A stretch of 49,553 nucleotides of DNA from Phycisphaerales bacterium UBA7812 (GTDB taxonomy: Bacteria > Planctomycetota > Phycisphaerae > Phycisphaerales > UBA1924). Each line of letters starts with the position of its first letter. Position 1 is the stretch's first letter. The position numbers and the translations under genes are program-made. The stretch lies in assembly GCA_002480345.1 (NCBI GenBank), contig DLBY01000061.1:29269-78821 (forward strand), given 5' to 3'. This document shows, in pieces, positions 1-8,704 of this stretch. The notes beneath the pieces were generated by a model. That model made no database searches and had not been told where the DNA came from. It saw only the letters and a program-made list of their open reading frames with translations.

Positions 1-2298
1 CTCGCCCAGACCTGGAGCGAGCACTGCGTCCACAAGACACTCAAGAGCACGATTACCTATCGGGGCGGGGATCTCGGGGCGGATACCATCGGCTGGACCA
101 ACCGCCCGGGGCACACCGTCAATGCTGACGGGTCGGTGACGATTCACAACCTGCTCAAGTCCACCGTCGCGGCCGCGACCTTCGAACTCATCGAGGAGGG
201 CCTCGACTGGACGCTCTCCGTCTTCGTAGACAACGCTGGCGTCATCGCCTTCGACGACGACCACGCGATCAACATCAAGGTCGAGACGCACAACCACCCC
301 AGCGCCCTCGAGCCCTACGGCGGGGCCGCGACCGGCATCGGCGGGTGCATCCGTGATGTGATCGCCACTGGGCTCGCGGCCAAGCCCATTGCCAACACCG
401 ATGTGTTCTGCGTGGCGACGCCCGACATCGCCGAGGTGCCCGCGGGCTGTATCCACCCCACACGGATCCTCGACCAGGTCGTCGCGGGTGTGCGGGATTA
501 CGGCAACCGCATGGGCATCCCGACCCTCAACGGCGCCGTCTGGTTCGACGACCGGTACATCGGCAACCCGCTCGTCTATTGCGGCTGTGTCGGCCTGATG
601 AAGCGGGGTGAGGGCGACGCGCTGATCTCCGGCGCCGCGAAGCCCGGCGACCGCATCATCGCCCTGGGGGGTCGAACGGGGCGCGACGGCATCCACGGCG
701 CGACCTTCTCGTCCGCGGAGCTCACTGATACCCACGCGGATGAGTTCTCCCACGCCGTGCAGATCGGGAACGCGATCGAGGAGAAGCGGGCGCTCGACGC
801 GATCCTGCGGGCGCGCGACGAGGGAACAGAACCGCTGTTCAACGCGATCACCGACTGCGGCGCGGGCGGGTTCTCGTCCGCCGTCGGCGAGATGGGCGAG
901 GAACTGGGCGCGGAGGTTCACCTTGAACGCGCCCCGCTCAAGTATCCGGGGCTGACGCACACCGAGATCTGGATCTCCGAGGCCCAAGAACGCTTCGTGC
1001 TCGCGGTGCCCGAGGCGAATGTGCCGGCGCTGCGGGCGATCTGCGACGAGGAGCATGTGGAGATCGCCGATCTTGGCCACTTCGGGACCGAGGGGCGGGA
1101 ACTGATCCTGAACCACGCGGGGCGCGAAGTCGGGCGGCTGCCGATGGCGTTCCTGCACGACGGGATCCCGATGCCGACGCGAGTAGCGGAGTGGAAGCCG
1201 GGGCGTCCGGAGGTCGGCGCATCCGAGCCAGCCGCTGCGCCCTCTACCAAAGACGCTCTCCTCCAACTCCTCGCCCACCCCAATATCGCCTCCAAGCACA
1301 GGATCATCCGCCAGTATGACCACGAGGTGCAGGGAAACACCGTCATCCGCCCCCTGGGCGGCCCGCTCCAACGGGGCCCGATGGACGCCGCCGTGATCGA
1401 GCCCGTCCCCGGGTCCGGACGCGGTCTTGCGATCGCCTCCGGCCTCGCGACGAATTTCGGTGATCCAGAAACCGGCGGCGATCCGTACCTGATGGCGCTC
1501 GCGGCGATCGACGAGGTCGTCCGCAACCTCGTCTGCGTCGGGGCGGATCCGGATCGGATCGCGATCCTCGACAACTTCTGCTGGCCGTCCTGCAAGAAAC
1601 CGGAGAACCTCGCGAGCCTGGTCCGCGCCGCCGAAGGCTGCTACGACGCGGCGAAGGCGTACCGCACACCCTTCGTGAGCGGCAAGGACTCGCTGAACAA
1701 CCAGTTCACCACAGATGACGGACGGACGATCGAGATCCCCCCGACCCTGCTCATTACCGGGGTGGGGATCGTGCCGGACATCAGCACATGCGTGACGACC
1801 GATGCCAAGAAGGTTGGGAACCGACTCTTGCTGATCACGGGCGAGCGCCCGGCCGAATTGGGTGGCAGCGCATGGAACGCTGTATTCGGAAACGGAGCGT
1901 GTCCGTTGCCGTCGTGGCGACCCGACGACGCTGCCGAGCGGGCCCGCGTTGTTGCGGACCTGATCCGAGCGGGCGCGATTCTCGCGGCTCACGATGTCTC
2001 AGACGGCGGTGCGCTCTGCGCTGTCGCGGAAATGCTCATCGGTGCGAGCACGCCCGATCGCCCGATCGGCGCGCGCACGACGCTTGACGCCGACGCCGGG
2101 GCGGTCGCGTTTGCCGAGATCCCGGGGAGCTACATCGTCGAGGTCAGCACGGCGTTCGACGCGGCGGCGCTCGATCGACAGATCCGCGGGCGTGTTCACA
2201 CGATTGCCACGCTGGACGCGTCGGGCCGGCTTACGGGCGAAGATGGGTTGGACATCGCGGTTAAAGACCTCGCGGAGGCGTGGCTCGGAACACGCTGA
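1..2298 (+). CDS. purL: Phosphoribosylformylglycinamidine synthase, PurL (5' end missing)
   Basis: PurL makes formylglycinamidine ribonucleotide from FGAR, ATP and glutamine-derived ammonia, the fourth step of purine synthesis. The reading frame is already open at base 1 and gives 765 residues. The PurL motif QTWSEHC lies at residues 3-9, so the true start is upstream of the window. Other family marks are the substrate loop NHPSALEPYGG near residue 97, GGRTGRDGIHGAT near 222, DCGAGGFSS near 284 and AHDVSDGG near 663, giving the two AIRS-like halves expected. No glutaminase domain follows the second half, so a separate PurQ (and PurS) would be needed; neither is in view. It converges on the receiver gene with a 13-base gap. 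purH, a later step of the same pathway, lies 4.7 kb downstream. Confidence 0.96.
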   Translation, partial: LAQTWSEHCVHKTLKSTITYRGGDLGADTIGWTNRPGHTVNADGSVTIHNLLKSTVAAATFELIEEGLDWTLSVFVDNAGVIAFDDDHAINIKVETHNHPSALEPYGGAATGIGGCIRDVIATGLAAKPIANTDVFCVATPDIAEVPAGCIHPTRILDQVVAGVRDYGNRMGIPTLNGAVWFDDRYIGNPLVYCGCVGLMKRGEGDALISGAAKPGDRIIALGGRTGRDGIHGATFSSAELTDTHADEFSHAVQIGNAIEEKRALDAILRARDEGTEPLFNAITDCGAGGFSSAVGEMGEELGAEVHLERAPLKYPGLTHTEIWISEAQERFVLAVPEANVPALRAICDEEHVEIADLGHFGTEGRELILNHAGREVGRLPMAFLHDGIPMPTRVAEWKPGRPEVGASEPAAAPSTKDALLQLLAHPNIASKHRIIRQYDHEVQGNTVIRPLGGPLQRGPMDAAVIEPVPGSGRGLAIASGLATNFGDPETGGDPYLMALAAIDEVVRNLVCVGADPDRIAILDNFCWPSCKKPENLASLVRAAEGCYDAAKAYRTPFVSGKDSLNNQFTTDDGRTIEIPPTLLITGVGIVPDISTCVTTDAKKVGNRLLLITGERPAELGGSAWNAVFGNGACPLPSWRPDDAAERARVVADLIRAGAILAAHDVSDGGALCAVAEMLIGASTPDRPIGARTTLDADAGAVAFAEIPGSYIVEVSTAFDAAALDRQIRGRVHTIATLDASGRLTGEDGLDIAVKDLAEAWLGTR

Positions 2299-2311
2299 CA
2301 GACCGCGGGAC

Positions 2312-2731
2312 TCAGCCCGCTGCGGCTGACGAGATCTTGCTCGTCCACGCTTCGATCCTGGAGAGAATCGCGCTCTTCGCGCAGAACTCGGTGGCGCCCG
2401 CCTCGATCGCCTGCTTGACCAGGCGGTCGTCGTCGCTCGCGGAGATCGCGTAGATCGGCAAGTGCCCCATCGTCGAGCTCATCCGAACCCACGAGATGAA
2501 CTCTCGGGCGGTGCGCTTCCGCAGGTTCCAGTCGACGATAATCGCCTTCGGGAGCGTTCCCCGCTGCGACGACGCCGCGGATCGCAAAGGGGGCACCGCC
2601 TCGTCGAGGGTCGCGAACGCCTGAACGGTCAGCCCGGCACGCTTCGCGATGACGGTCTCCAGCAGCGTCACGACCAATGGGTCGTCGTCCACCAGCAGGA
2701 GATCGCAGTTAAGTGCATCGCGCGGCGCCAT
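2312..2731 (-). CDS. Single-domain response regulator (receiver only)
   Basis: A 139-residue stand-alone receiver domain. The acidic pocket is Asp15-Asp16-Asp17, the phospho-acceptor is Asp67 in IIVDWNL, and the conserved lysine is Lys119 in CAKS. No output domain follows, so it would act through protein contacts or as a phosphate relay. The reading frame is open further upstream, but the ATG at 2731 was chosen because the receiver fold begins right after it and the upstream translation looks non-coding. It lies 198 bases downstream of the sigma-54 response regulator on the same strand, so the two may share a histidine kinase, which is not in the window. The acceptor is followed by Trp-Asn rather than the common Met-Pro. 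Confidence 0.85.
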   Translation of the reverse strand: MAPRDALNCDLLLVDDDPLVVTLLETVIAKRAGLTVQAFATLDEAVPPLRSAASSQRGTLPKAIIVDWNLRKRTAREFISWVRMSSTMGHLPIYAISASDDDRLVKQAIEAGATEFCAKSAILSRIEAWTSKISSAAAG

Positions 2732-2929
2732 GGGTTCGCGTCGTCCAAACTTCGGCCGCATGCGGCCGGTCACGGACCTATCGGGAACGGACCGATACGG
2801 TTGATATTCAGGTTTCGGCATCCGGGGCGTGTCGCTCGAACACGACCGCGGCGTTCCTCGGAAATCGAGGCCGCTCGATCGGAGCGATCGGCGCTCGTCT
2901 CGTCCTTCCAAGCGGCACAATCCGCACGA
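2732..2929. other. Intergenic stretch between two regulator genes
   Basis: No convincing gene, terminator or repeat was found in these 198 bases. They would hold any promoter for the receiver gene. Confidence 0.5.
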
Positions 2930-4378
2930 TCAGCGCAGGCCGTACTCTTTGAGCTTGCGATAGAGGGTGCGTTCTCCGATTCCGAGCATCTTTGCGGTCT
3001 GCTCCCGGTTCCCGCCTGTCAGCTTCAGCGTCTCCCGGATCGCCCGCTTTTCGAGTTGCTCGAGGCTGGCCCCCGCCAGCGATCCCGGGGACGCGGTGAC
3101 CTCGCCGGTGTCGGCGCCCGCCTCGTCTCCCGTCCGTACCTCGTCGGGGATGTGCCGCACATCGAGCCTGGCCGCCTGGCCCACTTCCGCCTCGCCGATC
3201 GCCTGGACGGTCATGTTCTGGACCACATTCAGGAGTTGCCGCACATTCCCGGGCCAGTGATAGCTGGTCAGGCGCATCACCGCGGCGTCGGTGATCTCGG
3301 GCATTGGCATGCCCGAGCCTGACTGTTCGCTGAAGCGTGCGATCGCGTGCTGGATGATCCTCGGGATGTCGTCGCGTCGCTCTCGCAGCGGCGGGAGGTG
3401 GATGTGGCTCCCGTTGATCCGGTAGTAGAGATCCTGACGGAAGGTCCCGTCCCCGACCGCCTTGGCGAGGTCGTGGTTCGTTGCGCTCACGAATCGGACA
3501 TCGACCTTGCGGCTCTCGTTGCTGCCGAGCCGCACGACATCGCCCGTTTCGAGCACGCGGAGCAGCTTCGCCTGCATCGTCAGCGGCATGTCCCCGATCT
3601 CATCGAGGAAGAGCGTCCCGCCGTCGGCGTACTCGAAGACCCCTTCGCGGGCGCCGTCGGCACCGGTGTAGGCACCCTTGACATGCCCGAAGAGCTGATC
3701 CTCGAGCAGGCTCTCGCTCTGCCCCGCGCAGTTGAAGGCGACGAACCGCCGCTTCGTGCGGTTCGAATGGTCGTGCACCGCTCGCGCGATCAATTCCTTG
3801 CCGGTCCCGCTCTCCCCGGTGATGAGCACCGGGATCGGGCTCGCGGCGACGGTCTTCACGGTCCGGAGGATCTTCCGCATGGGCTCCGACCCCGCGACGA
3901 TCCCCTCGAACCCGTCCTCGGCGACCAGCCCCCCGAGTTCACCCGCCTCCGCGCGGAGCAGGACTTTCTCCGCGGCCCTGTTGACGACCTCACGAAAAAC
4001 GGCGAGATCGAGCGGCTTCTCGACGAAGTCGAACGCGCCTTCTTTGAACGCCGCACGGGCGGTCGGCACATCACCGTGCGCGGTGACCATGATCGTTTCC
4101 GCGTTCGGCTGCATCTCCGCCGCGAGGCGGAGAATGACCAGGCCTGCGTCCCCGCCGTCTCCGGAGACCCCGTCACTGCCCCCGCTCTCGGGCATCCGCA
4201 GGTCCGTCACGATGACATCGAACGAGCCCCCCCGCAGTTCGTCGATCGCGGCCCCAACGCTCGTGACCACGGTGCTCACATGCCCCGGGCGACGCAGCGC
4301 GTCCGCCATGACATCCGCGTGATCGGGCTCGTCCTCAACGATCAGCACCTGCGCAGCCGGGGTCGTGTCATCGGTCAT
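2930..4378 (-). CDS. Sigma-54-dependent response regulator (NtrC family)
   Basis: A 482-residue activator with three parts in the usual order. The N-terminal receiver has its phospho-acceptor at Asp59 in TDLRMPES. The AAA+ domain has Walker A GESGTGKE near residue 190, the sigma-54-contacting loop written GAYTGA rather than GAFTGA, and Walker B GGTLFLDEIGDM. A Fis-type helix-turn-helix occupies the last 45 or so residues (GNREQTAKMLGI...). It should remodel sigma-54 RNA polymerase when phosphorylated. The Tyr-for-Phe change in the loop occurs in some active family members. The start is the ATG at 4378 just before the receiver; the open frame continues upstream into ruvC. It follows ruvC by 37 bases, so it is probably read with ribE and ruvC. 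Target genes cannot be told from the window. Confidence 0.94.
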   Translation of the reverse strand: MTDDTTPAAQVLIVEDEPDHADVMADALRRPGHVSTVVTSVGAAIDELRGGSFDVIVTDLRMPESGGSDGVSGDGGDAGLVILRLAAEMQPNAETIMVTAHGDVPTARAAFKEGAFDFVEKPLDLAVFREVVNRAAEKVLLRAEAGELGGLVAEDGFEGIVAGSEPMRKILRTVKTVAASPIPVLITGESGTGKELIARAVHDHSNRTKRRFVAFNCAGQSESLLEDQLFGHVKGAYTGADGAREGVFEYADGGTLFLDEIGDMPLTMQAKLLRVLETGDVVRLGSNESRKVDVRFVSATNHDLAKAVGDGTFRQDLYYRINGSHIHLPPLRERRDDIPRIIQHAIARFSEQSGSGMPMPEITDAAVMRLTSYHWPGNVRQLLNVVQNMTVQAIGEAEVGQAARLDVRHIPDEVRTGDEAGADTGEVTASPGSLAGASLEQLEKRAIRETLKLTGGNREQTAKMLGIGERTLYRKLKEYGLR

Positions 4379-4415
4379 GCCGGAACGGTATCCGTGATCG
4401 GCCGCGCAGGCGGGA

Positions 4416-4916
4416 TCATGCCTCGGTCCCGAGGTCCCCGCGGATCTTTGCCGCGAACGCGATGGCAAGCGCATCCGCGACATCCGAGGGCTCGGGGGGC
4501 GCGTCGAGCCCGAACACGGATGCGACCGCCTCCTGCATCTGCCGCTTGCTGGCGGCGCCCGACCCCGTCATCGCCCGTTTCACCGACGCGGGCGGCAGTT
4601 CGATCGCCTCGATCCCCGCCTTCTTGAGCGTGAGCAGGATGACGCCCCGGGCATGGGCCATCACGACCGCGGTGGTCGGGTGCCGGTAATGGCTGAACAA
4701 CGCCTCCACCGCGGCGCGATCGGGGTTGACGCGGTCGAGGAGCTCTCGGAGATCGCGTTCGAGTTCCGCGAGGCGGCTCGGGATGCTGGGGGCCTTGCCC
4801 GAACCCGGTGCGAGGCGGAAGACGCCCGCCTCGACGATCGCCGGGCGTGCCGGCTCACCCTCGATGCACCCGAAGCCGGTGAGCCGAGTTCCCGGATCGA
4901 TCCCCAGCACCCGCAC
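4416..4916 (-). CDS. ruvC: Holliday junction endonuclease RuvC
   Basis: RuvC cuts Holliday junctions symmetrically during recombination, working with RuvAB. The 166-residue product has the family length. It opens with the RNase H-like strand MRVLGIDPGT, carrying catalytic Asp7. The second acidic residue is in AAVEALF near position 66, and the last acidic pair is in SDVADALAIA near the C-terminus. The start is a GTG at 4914-4916 that directly abuts the ribE stop codon (4917-4919), so translation is probably coupled. ruvA and ruvB, often neighbours, are not present here. Confidence 0.96.
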   Translation of the reverse strand: MRVLGIDPGTRLTGFGCIEGEPARPAIVEAGVFRLAPGSGKAPSIPSRLAELERDLRELLDRVNPDRAAVEALFSHYRHPTTAVVMAHARGVILLTLKKAGIEAIELPPASVKRAMTGSGAASKRQMQEAVASVFGLDAPPEPSDVADALAIAFAAKIRGDLGTEA

Positions 4917-5582
4917 TCAACCCGCTCCCTCGCCCGCGTGAAGCCCGCCCGGGCCCGCGTAGTGGGTCAGCACATGCACGACGGTCTTCGCGAGCACATC
5001 CGCCTCGATGTTGACCGGATCCCCCACTGACCAGTCCGCGAGCGTCGTTTTTTCGAGTGTCTCCGGGATCAGGGCGACTTCGATCCATCCCTCGGAGCCG
5101 TCCACCTCACCTGGCTCGATCGCCGCGATCGTGAGGCTGACCCCGTCGAGACAGACCGAGCCCTTGGGGGTCATATATCGCATCAGGCCCGCCGGCGGCG
5201 AGAGCCGAACACGCCATTCTCCGCCCGGTCCGTCACCCGGCCGGACGACGCGTTGGACGATGCCGACGCCGTCGATGTGCCCCTGGACGAAGTGCCCACC
5301 CAGAAGCGTCGCGGCGGAGACCGCGGTCTCGAGATTGACCCGTGATCCCGGCTCCAGACGCCCCAGGTTCGTCTTCGCGAGCGTTTCGGGGATCGCGACG
5401 AATGCGAGGCCCTCCTCTCCGGGGTCGTCGGTCATGGTCAGGCAGCACCCGTTGACCGCGACGGAGCCTCCTCTTCCCGCCCCGGGGCTCCACCCGTTGG
5501 GGTCGATCCACAGGCGGACCCCCTCCTCGACAGGATCAACCCCGCGTACCTCCCCGACCGCCTGGACGAGCCCTGTAAACAT
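4917..5582 (-). CDS. ribE: Riboflavin synthase, alpha subunit
   Basis: This enzyme joins two molecules of dimethylribityllumazine to give riboflavin and a pyrimidine by-product. The 221-residue protein begins with the hallmark MFTGLVQAVGEV and has two tandem lumazine-binding repeats. The first contains GGSVAVNGCCLTM and the second contains KGSVCLDGVSLTI. The HFVQGHIDGVG stretch joining the two halves is also typical. The ATG at 5582 was chosen because MFTG is the invariant family start. Other rib genes are absent, so this copy stands apart from any riboflavin operon. It is the first gene of the ribE-ruvC-ntrC set and is divergent from the lipoprotein gene across 119 bases that must carry both promoters. 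Confidence 0.96.
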   Translation of the reverse strand: MFTGLVQAVGEVRGVDPVEEGVRLWIDPNGWSPGAGRGGSVAVNGCCLTMTDDPGEEGLAFVAIPETLAKTNLGRLEPGSRVNLETAVSAATLLGGHFVQGHIDGVGIVQRVVRPGDGPGGEWRVRLSPPAGLMRYMTPKGSVCLDGVSLTIAAIEPGEVDGSEGWIEVALIPETLEKTTLADWSVGDPVNIEADVLAKTVVHVLTHYAGPGGLHAGEGAG

Positions 5583-5701
5583 GCCCGACTCTAGTGCCCC
5601 CGCCCTCCGCAAGAGCACCCCAAGCCGTCTCCCTGCTTGACGCGCCGGGAACCCGCCCCGATACTCCCTGCGCAGACCCATCCTCCGCACACGGAGCCCC
5701 C

Positions 5702-6937
5702 ATGACCCTGACCAACGCCCACGCCGCTCCCGCGGCGCTCCTGACCGCCCTCGCAGCCCTCGCCGCGTGCGATGCGTCCCAGCCTATGTCCCGTTCCGAT
5801 GCCGCCGCGCCGAGGACGCGTGACTCCCGTCTCGTGGAGGACGCGGACGGGCTCGTGACGATCTCCAACGGGATCCGGATCGCCCACAGCGAATGGCGTG
5901 ACCTCGGATTCCGATGGGAATGGAGCGCCACGCCCCTCAAGCAGGGAACAGGGCGCATCGCGTTCATCCACCCCGTGGGCGATCGGATCGCGGTGCAGTC
6001 CGACGACGCGTGGACCTGCGTCGTGGAAGCGAGCACCGGCAACACCGCGTGGCAGGTCCGCAACGCGAGCAAGCTCACGGGCTTCGTGGACGATTTCCGC
6101 GTTGGCGAATACCTCTACTCGTGCGCGCGCCCCGAGATGTTCGCGATGGACATCAACTCGGGCAACCTCCTTTCTCGCCAGCCCATGCCGGTGGTCGTCA
6201 CGACGCCTCCGGTGGTCAGCAACGGTCACGCGGTCTTCGGGACCCCGACCGGCGAGGTCATCTGCCACCGTTTCGGGACGCGTGCCGGTGCCCCGCTCCC
6301 GCCGCCCCTGGACGAGGGAATCAAGGCGTGGGGTTACCTGCTCGATGGCGCGATCGTCGCCGCGCCCGTCAAGGTGGGCGATCTCGCGGGCATCGTGACG
6401 GAGAAGGGCGAGGTGTTCTTCGTCGATATCCTGACGGGCTCGGGGCGGGGCACCTCCCGAATCTCGGGCGGGATGGACACCAACCCCGTCTCCGACGGGA
6501 CGCGCATGTTCGTGGCGAGCCGCGACCAGTCCGTGTACGCCTTCGAGCCCGATTCGGGCACCTATCTCTGGCGGTACCGCACCCCGGATCCGCTGACCGA
6601 CCAGCCCGCGTACCACGACGGCACGCTGTACTGCACCGTGCCCTCCGAGGGCCTCATCGCGTTCGATGTCTCGCAGGACGCCCGCGACACGGGCCGGTTC
6701 GGCGCGAAGCGATGGACGAGCCCGACGATCAACCACGGCGAGGTCGTCGCGATCCAGAACGGGGATCCCATCGTCTGGGACGGGCGGACCGCGTACCGCA
6801 TCGATACCAACAACGGCGATGTGATCTCGACGGTCGAACTCGCTGGCGTCAAGGATCTGCTCGCGGGCGAGTTCGTGAACGGCGACCTCTACGCGGTCGG
6901 CGATCGCGGCCAGCTCATCAAGTTCCAGTCCCGCTGA
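5702..6937 (+). CDS. Lipoprotein with PQQ/BamB-like beta-propeller
   Basis: A 411-residue predicted lipoprotein. The N-terminus is hydrophobic and Ala/Leu-rich, with a lipobox ending LAALAAC near residue 21, so signal peptidase II processing is expected. The body shows propeller-blade repeats of the PQQ/BamB type: W-containing strands such as NTAWQVRN, TYLWRYRTPDPL and KRWTSP, each followed by short Gly/Asp turns. It could be an assembly factor like BamB or simply a protein-binding propeller; no PQQ ligand residues were identified. The start at 5702 has a GGAG 5 bases upstream. The purH start lies 41 bases after the stop, so the two may share a transcript. Confidence 0.75.
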   Translation: MTLTNAHAAPAALLTALAALAACDASQPMSRSDAAAPRTRDSRLVEDADGLVTISNGIRIAHSEWRDLGFRWEWSATPLKQGTGRIAFIHPVGDRIAVQSDDAWTCVVEASTGNTAWQVRNASKLTGFVDDFRVGEYLYSCARPEMFAMDINSGNLLSRQPMPVVVTTPPVVSNGHAVFGTPTGEVICHRFGTRAGAPLPPPLDEGIKAWGYLLDGAIVAAPVKVGDLAGIVTEKGEVFFVDILTGSGRGTSRISGGMDTNPVSDGTRMFVASRDQSVYAFEPDSGTYLWRYRTPDPLTDQPAYHDGTLYCTVPSEGLIAFDVSQDARDTGRFGAKRWTSPTINHGEVVAIQNGDPIVWDGRTAYRIDTNNGDVISTVELAGVKDLLAGEFVNGDLYAVGDRGQLIKFQSR

Positions 6938-6978
6938 ACCGCGCCGCGTGCGCCCAGACAGGTCCGGACCGACCCCGC

Positions 6979-8580
6979 ATGCCCGACACCGTCCCTATCC
7001 GCCGTGCGCTCATCAGCGTGAGTGACAAGACCGACCTCGTGCCTCTCGCCCGCGTGCTGCGTGACCTGGGCGTGGAGATCATCTCGACGGGCGGCACCGC
7101 GCGCACGCTCGGGGACGCCGGCATCGAGGTGCGTCACATCGAGGACCTCACGGGCTTTCCCGAGATGATGGACGGGCGGGTGAAGACGCTCCACCCGCGT
7201 GTGCACGGGGGCCTGCTCGCCCTGCGGGACAACCCAGAGCATGTCGCGTCGATGAACGAGCACCAGATCGCGCCGATCGATCTGGTCTGCGTGAATCTCT
7301 ACCCGTTCGAGCAGACCGTCGGACGAGCGGGCGTGACAAAGGCCGAGGCGATCGAGCAGATCGACATCGGGGGCCCCTCGATGATCCGATCGGCGGCGAA
7401 GAACGCCGAGTGGGTGACGGTGCTGACCGCGCCCCGGCAGTACGACCGGTTCATCTCCGAGCTGCGTGAGCACGCGGGCGCCACGACCCTCGAGCTCCGA
7501 CGGTGGCTCGCAGCGGCCGCCTTCGCGCGCACCAGCGCGTATGACCGGGCGATCTCCGCCTTCCTCGACAACTCCACCGCGCGGGCGTTCCCGTCCACCC
7601 TCACGCTCGATTACGACCTGTGCGACGAGCTGCGGTATGGGGAGAACCCCCACCAGGCCGCGGCGCTCTACAAAGATCCCGCCTCGAACGGGCCCACCGT
7701 CGTCAATGCGCAGCAGCTCTCGGGCAAGCACCTCGGCTACAACAACATCCTCGATGCGTCCGCGGCGCTCGAACTCGTCAAGGCGCTGCGGCGGGCCGAC
7801 AAGGACCGAGCGGGGGCGGCGGTGATCAAGCACACCAACCCGTGCGGGCTCGCCCTCGCGGAATCGGCCGCGGACGCGGTCCGCCTCGCGATTGCAGGAG
7901 ATCCGCTCGCGGCGTACGGCGGGATCCTCGCGCTCAATCGGCCGATCGACACGGGAACCGCGGAACTCATCGCAGCGCCGGATCGCTTCTTCGAGGTGAT
8001 CCTCGCGCCCGAGTTCCATGCCGACGCCGCGAAGACGCTCGCGGACCGCTGGAAGAATGTCCGCCTGCTCGCGGTCGGGGAGCGGCCCAGCGCCCGGCAG
8101 CGCAAGCTCGAGTACCGCTCGATCCCGGGGGGCATGCTCGTGCAGGACCGGGACACGAGCCTCTCGAATACCGAGGGCTGGACGCACGCCGCGGGACCCG
8201 AGCCCGATCCGGCGCTGCTCGCCTCGGCGCCGCTCGTCGAGATCGCGGCACGCGGGCTGTCCAGCAACGCGGTCGCGATCGGCGGGCCCGACCCCGATGC
8301 GCCGGGATCGGCGCGTCTCTTCGGGGGGGGCGCCGGGCAGATGGACCGCGTCGCCTCGTGCCGCATCGCGGTCTCGAAAGCGGGCGAGCGGGCGCGGGGC
8401 GCCATCGCGGCGTCCGACGCGTTCTTCCCCTTCCCGGACGGCCCCGAGATCCTCATCGACGCGGGCGTGAAGCTCCTCGTGCACCCGGGCGGATCCAAGC
8501 GCGATCAGGAGACCTTCGATCTCTGCAACGATCGGGGCGTGACCTGCCTGACGACCGGCTCCCGGCACTTCCGGCACTGA
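6979..8580 (+). CDS. purH: Bifunctional AICAR transformylase/IMP cyclohydrolase
   Basis: PurH carries out the last two steps of IMP synthesis: formylation of AICAR and ring closure. The 533-residue length fits the family. The N-terminal MGS-like cyclohydrolase domain begins with RRALISVSDKTDL and includes STGGTARTL and MMDGRVKTLHPRVHGG. The transformylase part has RYGENPHQ near residue 219 and the catalytic KHTNPCG near 284. The C-terminus ends in the family pattern TGSRHFRH. The ATG at 6979 leaves only a few residues before the first conserved strand. It is the second purine gene in the window after purL, but unrelated genes separate the two, so the pathway is not one operon here. Confidence 0.97.
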   Translation: MPDTVPIRRALISVSDKTDLVPLARVLRDLGVEIISTGGTARTLGDAGIEVRHIEDLTGFPEMMDGRVKTLHPRVHGGLLALRDNPEHVASMNEHQIAPIDLVCVNLYPFEQTVGRAGVTKAEAIEQIDIGGPSMIRSAAKNAEWVTVLTAPRQYDRFISELREHAGATTLELRRWLAAAAFARTSAYDRAISAFLDNSTARAFPSTLTLDYDLCDELRYGENPHQAAALYKDPASNGPTVVNAQQLSGKHLGYNNILDASAALELVKALRRADKDRAGAAVIKHTNPCGLALAESAADAVRLAIAGDPLAAYGGILALNRPIDTGTAELIAAPDRFFEVILAPEFHADAAKTLADRWKNVRLLAVGERPSARQRKLEYRSIPGGMLVQDRDTSLSNTEGWTHAAGPEPDPALLASAPLVEIAARGLSSNAVAIGGPDPDAPGSARLFGGGAGQMDRVASCRIAVSKAGERARGAIAASDAFFPFPDGPEILIDAGVKLLVHPGGSKRDQETFDLCNDRGVTCLTTGSRHFRH

Positions 8581-8669
8581 CCGGGCCCGCGCCGGTCCCG
8601 ATATCCCCGCGCGAAGCGCGAAGATCCGGTCAAACCGCGACGCCGACCACCATCAGCGGGCGTTTTCGC

Positions 8670-8698
8670 TTGGCGCGGGCCCCATATCTTGATATATC
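8670..8698 (+). promoter_or_regulatory. Sigma-70-type promoter, leaderless, for the HNH gene
   Basis: TTGGCG (8670-8675), a 17-base spacer and TATATC (8693-8698). The start ATG of the HNH gene is at 8705, only 6 bases after the -10 box. Transcription should therefore begin at or within a base of the start codon. No Shine-Dalgarno sequence is available, which agrees with a leaderless message. Spacing and boxes are seen; the start of transcription is inferred. Confidence 0.55.
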
Positions 8699-8704
8699 TG
8701 GACC

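Noticed and set aside
6889..8577. Long minus-strand open frame opposite purH
   Set aside because: purH motifs are intact on the plus strand and the antisense product has no recognisable domain or start signal.
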